The notes beneath the pieces were generated by a model. That model saw nothing but the letters and a program-made list of their open reading frames with translations. It ran no database searches and was not told the DNA's origin. A program made the translations under genes and the position numbers. Shown one piece after another: positions 59,620 to 64,000 of a stretch of DNA of 64,000 bases. How positions within the stretch are numbered: position 1 is the stretch's first letter; every line of letters begins with the position of its first letter. Source of the DNA: Acheta domesticus (Eukaryota > Arthropoda > Insecta > Orthoptera > Gryllidae); the NCBI GenBank assembly GCA_031308135.1, contig JAHLJT010008756.1, positions 103,505,271-103,569,270 of the forward strand. Direction: 5' to 3'.

Positions 59620-60890
59620 GTAATAAGGCCACCTACAGATATTCTTACAATTTTCAAGTGTAAGCAAGTGTTTTAAGTGTTTACTTGTGATCCATATGAC
59701 ATTGTGTTTTGTTTTTACCTGACACTGTATCATCAGTCTTTGAAGATATTCAAACTTATGGCTTTGAAATAATTGTGGACAATTCTTATTATATCACATT
59801 ATCATAACATTGCAGCTTGTTTATTGCTTCCTGATAGTGTTTGAAAGGTGTAGTATGATTCTATTTATTGCCAGCAACTCAATAACGTAACGAAATGAGT
59901 GCGGGCCCGCCTGCAAAACTTTTATCCAGGCCCCCTTTAAAAAAGTGTTTAGCAAACACATGTAGTGTTAATAACTTAAATAAAATATCCTTTAGCAAAT
60001 TCATATTCATCAGTCTATGATTAACAATCAACAGTGGAAAATCTGCCTTTATTATTTAATTTTATGAAATTAAGACTATTATAAAACAAATGAATTGCTT
60101 ACTTGTATTGATTTAGAAACAGGGTTACAAAAGCTACCGAAGTGGAAAGAAATCGTTCTTCTCGAAGATGCTATTCTTAATATTTTATTGTATCAACAGT
60201 CACAAAGTATCAGAGAGTGTATCAAGTAATTAATATTTCTTATAATCACAAAACCTTCAGCCTAAAAGAAGGACCTTTTTTATCTGGGCCCGAATATTAC
60301 ACCACCACTGCAAAAACCGTTCTTTATTATCATGTTTTGAGCACAAAAAATAATTTATTTGATATTTGTGCTATTTCTATTAAACCCATGTTACATTTTC
60401 GGAATCTGCTGTAAAACCAAGAATTCACTTTAAATCCTGATTTTGTGAGGTACCTTCTTAGGGGAGAGATGAATGTTTTAAAACTTATTTGTAGATTCAG
60501 AATTTTATTAACAAGACCAATAGCGGTGAACAAAATTATTGCATCACCATGCATTATTTTGCTTTTTTATTTTAAAGACTGAATGAATTGTTGTTCAATT
60601 GTGAGTTTTTTGTATTTTTACTTCTGTTGTTGACTTCCTGGGTCACATTCTCTGAGAATTCATAATTTATTTGTCAACAAGGACTGCATATAACAACTCA
60701 TCTCTGATTGTTGAGCCATTTCTTGTGAAACCCTGTGTGAGGCAAGATGAGTAAAGCAGTGGAATTAACACGGGGAGGGGGGAAAAAAGAGAGAAGAAGA
60801 AGATGAAGATATATTCTTCAAGATTCATATTCATCAACCTGCAACCATTAGGCTTAAAAAATATATATAAATATAAAAAAAAAGGAAAAT
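59620..60890. other. No gene seen
   Basis: AT-rich intergenic DNA with scattered short frames and no domains. Confidence 0.4.
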
Positions 60891-60894
60891 GGAA

Positions 60895-61640
60895 ATGTTG
60901 TTTGAGAGGAAGGAAACGGTCTACCACTAAGCAGGACACTGTCTTCTACAATCTGAAACGAAAATGGGAAGAAATGTGCATTTCTGTAACTAGTAGATCT
61001 GTTCAGAGTAGACTCATTGAAGCAGAGTTTCCTGCGTGTCATCCCAGAAGAAGCCTTTACTGATGAAATCAATGTGACAAAAGAGTCTACTGTGGGCAAA
61101 CGCACTTGTGAGATAGCCCACAGAGATGTGTAACAAAGTTATCTTTTCAGATGAATCCAAATTTAATTTGCATGGCTCCAATAGAAGTTCACAGTTAGAG
61201 GAATAATTTTTGTCCTTATGTATTACACAAACTGTGAAGCATCCGCAAGGACAAATGATCTGGGGATGAATTTCTAGCCATGGGGTTGGCCATCTCATCT
61301 GCATAAAAGGATCTGTTACTGATGATTCCCATAAAAAATATTTTTGAAAGGAAGCTGATGCCAACAATTAGAGACTATTTTGGAGATGCTTCATGTTGCA
61401 TTTTTCACAAATCTGCTCCTTGCCACAGAGCGTTAAAGGTAAGTCATGTGAATACTATTTGTATGTGTATGGATCAGAAGTTAAAAACATGCAATTAGTA
61501 CATACTTCTACATTTTAGGTAGTCTTTCCTGCAACAAAATTGGGTGCAGGTTGGCAGTAGCTCTGATCTCAATCCAATTGAAAACTGTTGGAATGCTTTG
61601 GTGAAAAAGAAACCTCAAAATAAAATTGAACTCAAGGCTC
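60895..61640 (+). pseudogene. Decayed Tc1-like transposase
   Basis: Pieces in several frames: GRKRSTTKQDTVFYNLKRKW (about 60907), the first catalytic Asp in FSDESKFNLHGS (about 61144), KLMPTIRDYFGDASC-type sequence (about 61335), FLQQNWVQVG (about 61530), then SSDLNPIENCWNALVKKK (about 61562) with the catalytic Glu. Order and motifs are those of DD34E Tc1 transposases. Many stops and frameshifts; inactive. An 84-bp stretch with splice-like ends interrupts it near 61440-61520. Inverted repeats not found. Confidence 0.8.
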
Positions 61641-63124
61641 GTGCATGTGTGATTTCATGAATTGAGCAAGGAATTTATTAATGATTTAATTATATCGATG
61701 CTTAATGATGTCAGGCAGAAGTCAATCATGTGATGAGTCAGAAAAATATTAATGACATCTATGGATTATTCTAATGCAGTAGAGTGAAGAACTGCAGTGC
61801 AGAACTGTATTTTGTTATAATAAAGTTAATTTTGAGTTGGTTATTTTTTTTTAAACTTCCAAACACACTTATTTTTGCATTAAGATCATACTTCTGTTAT
61901 GAAGAGTTAAACACTCAAAAACAGTATTATAATTATTTAACTCCTAAAAAATTAATACAATTTGATAAACTAATGCTGAAATTTATTGTGGGTACAAAAG
62001 AGAGAAAAATAAATACATTATTCAAAGATTTCAGTGGAAAAAGATCATGTGAGGAAGGTGATGCTATTGTGTTTTCCACCACTGTAATGTTTACTTCACA
62101 ATTTGTGTTTTTTATTTGGTTGGTAGGTTGGCTGCCTCTGCTCCCCGAAATATTAACGAATTAATAGCAAAACTGAACTTATGAGTAACTTTCTTTCAGA
62201 TTACGCAGGTATTTTATTGTTTTACTCTCTCTTACTGTACATTGGGCTCTTTGCTTGAGATTTTCACGTGTAAAGTTAGTAATTAAGTGATAGGCCACTT
62301 AACAAATGCAAACTTCATACTAAATGTCCCCATGATGATATTCTTTATGGTTGCTGTTAGTTATATACATTTTGGAAAGTATTTATGTCTTCAACCATTA
62401 TATGTTGTTTGATGCAGATGTTACAAGAGATTTTAGGTCAGAAATAGTGATCACGTATCCAAATTTTCTTTCTAGTTTCCATTTGAAAATTTGCTGGCTA
62501 GATTTTTTGGATCTGAGTTTTAACACAGTCTTGAAATGGTGCCTGTCAAATATCTCAGTACCCAATTTGATTATCCAAACTAATTGGGGCCAGTTTTAGT
62601 ACGGATTTTCGATCATTTGGATAACCGAACATAAAACTGGCAAGTGTACATAAAATGTTGTACGTATAAAGTTTCTTATTTTATTTAAAGGCAGTGAGTT
62701 TTCTGCCAACAGTGAACATTGCGAGCGAGTGATAGCTGTTAAGCATTTATGATCGGTTGTTTGACAATGTACTGTAGTTCTCTTGCACCTAAAGGTGGTA
62801 AAAAGCATTTTTCTGCAAATAATAAACATTTCAAGTTCTAAGGCATTTATTGTAGAATTTGTCAAAGTTCACTGAAGTCATATGATTGACAATAGTGTAG
62901 TATCTCGTAATGTGTTATCACTGTCAGTCACATCGGGGATCATTCTCAATATTCAGTATTACAAAACAAAATGCATACGTATAGTATACTGTATCTAATT
63001 AAAAAAATATTCAGAGAAAGATTATCCAAATGTTAAATATCCTAACTCATCTTATGTCCCACTGTATATTCATTTTTGAAAGTTAGGATACGTTACCAAT
63101 TAAATGAGATTAAAACGCTTTTAC
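61641..63124. other. No gene seen
   Basis: AT-rich. The 126-codon frame 61784-62164 shows hydrophobic, low-information sequence without a domain and begins in the Tc1 flank. Confidence 0.4.
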
Positions 63125-63290
63125 TCCTTTTAACTTTCTTGTTTATACTTGTTTATAGTGATAAATTATGTAATGCTGCAAAAAATTGAAGTCGAGGCTG
63201 AAAATCAAAGTTTTGGGCATCTTGAGTCCCAAAAGGTGGTTTGTTTCAAACAGTTTGTCTGATCAAAACCCTGTTTGAACAAATTGATGA
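63125..63290 (+). mobile_element. HLE 5' remnant
   Basis: ACTTTCTTG (63131) followed by AAATTATGTAATGCTGCAAAAA and a diverged start of the body. No internal modules beyond about 63290. Confidence 0.5.
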
Positions 63291-63544
63291 CACTGTTTTG
63301 TTGGATTTATCTCCGTCCCGAATAGCTGAATAACTAAGAAAATATCAAAAAAAATGGCGATACATGGTACTGAAGAATAAAAACTAAATATTCATGCAAA
63401 TGCAACCCGCTACACTCGGTAATCTGTCGTTAAATAACTCCTAAACGAAGCGTTCTTGTGCATTAAAAACTAAAAACCTTTTAAGAAGAAGAAGAAGAAG
63501 AAAAACAAGAAACACTTTTCACGCCGTAATCTACAGGATGAGAT

Positions 63545-63895
63545 CTTCTTGAACATTCTATTGCATTTTATCTGCTTCGACGCTTCTCGATATTATTCCT
63601 CCTGCTCAGAGACGTGCAGAATCAGCAAGTAAACGTGAATGAGAGGGACAGAGAAGAGACAGAAAGATACGGGGAGAGGGAAGGAGAAAAAGGAACTTCT
63701 TGAACATTCTATTGCATTTTTGCTGGTCCGGCGCTGGTACCTCACCTACACAGAGACGTGCGGAAGCTGCAACTAAATGTGAATGAGAGAGGTAGACGGA
63801 GATGGAGAGATACGGGAAGAGGAAGACGGAGAGAGACGGGGAGATTGAGAGTGAGGGAGATAAGGGGCCGAACAATGTCCGCCGGGCTCCGCTAG
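63545..63895. repeat. 151-bp tandem duplication ending in CTAG
   Basis: CTTCTTGAACATTCTATTGC begins units at 63545 and 63696. Both continue through CAGAGACGTGCRGAA and a GA-rich tract. The second copy runs on to CCGGGCTCCG and CTAG at 63892-63895 followed by T, reminiscent of a Helitron 3' end but without a convincing stem. Confidence 0.65.
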
Positions 63896-64000
63896 TATAA
63901 CTAATTCATACTATTTAAACAAAATAAAATTGCAAATTGTTTAATTGGTTGGGAAATGACTTTGGGATGAAAGTGTTATAAATAGGGGCGGATTTTGATG

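Overview
The window looks like repeat-rich, AT-rich insect (at least arthropod) nuclear DNA. It holds spliced genes with GT-AG introns, CpG-dense islands in an AT-rich background, tRNA-headed SINEs, mariner and Tc1 relics, jockey-superfamily LINEs and Helitron/Helentron-like elements. The order cannot be fixed from sequence alone. Only two credible host genes are visible, both near the right end.

Layout. 1-20.4 kb is mostly one interspersed family, called HLE below (Helentron-like element). Its full copies are about 1.5-1.6 kb, and it is mixed with SINEs, a mariner relic, LINE 3' fragments and a terminal-inverted-repeat element. 20.4-29 kb is mostly unique AT-rich DNA with strong GC islands (best at 21.1-22.1 kb, with DRE and TATA-like motifs) and one HLE. 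29-34.4 kb holds a repeat present as two collinear inverted copies, a Tc1 relic, a C/T-rich minisatellite and HLE copies. 34.4-43.7 kb has two LINE remnants (the larger with a nearly complete reverse transcriptase), two stacked HLEs and a hAT-like MITE. 43.7-53.6 kb has tandem duplications, two copies of a second Helitron-type element and a nest in which one old HLE was invaded twice by younger HLEs. 54.1-59.6 kb holds a head-to-head gene pair: a 574-residue eight-finger C2H2 protein (minus strand, four coding exons) and a 260-residue BED-like zinc-finger protein (plus strand, three coding exons), with start codons about 0.54 kb apart. 59.6-64 kb returns to repeats (Tc1 relic, HLE scrap, 151-bp tandem duplication).

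The most interesting signal is the HLE family. Each intact copy starts with a 5' hairpin built on ACTTTCCC...GGGAAAGT, repeats that motif inverted about 35 bp from the 3' end, and ends in a short GTGC...GCAC hairpin followed by CTAG. It carries degenerate ~300-bp internal modules and a GTCC/GTCT microsatellite at a fixed place. A second subfamily has CTC/GAG where the first has CCC/GGG, changed together on all arms. Four nested insertions all lie in A/T runs with no evident target duplication. This is the architecture expected of non-autonomous Helentrons (HINE/DINE-1-like), not of TIR transposons. No Rep/helicase coding sequence is visible here.
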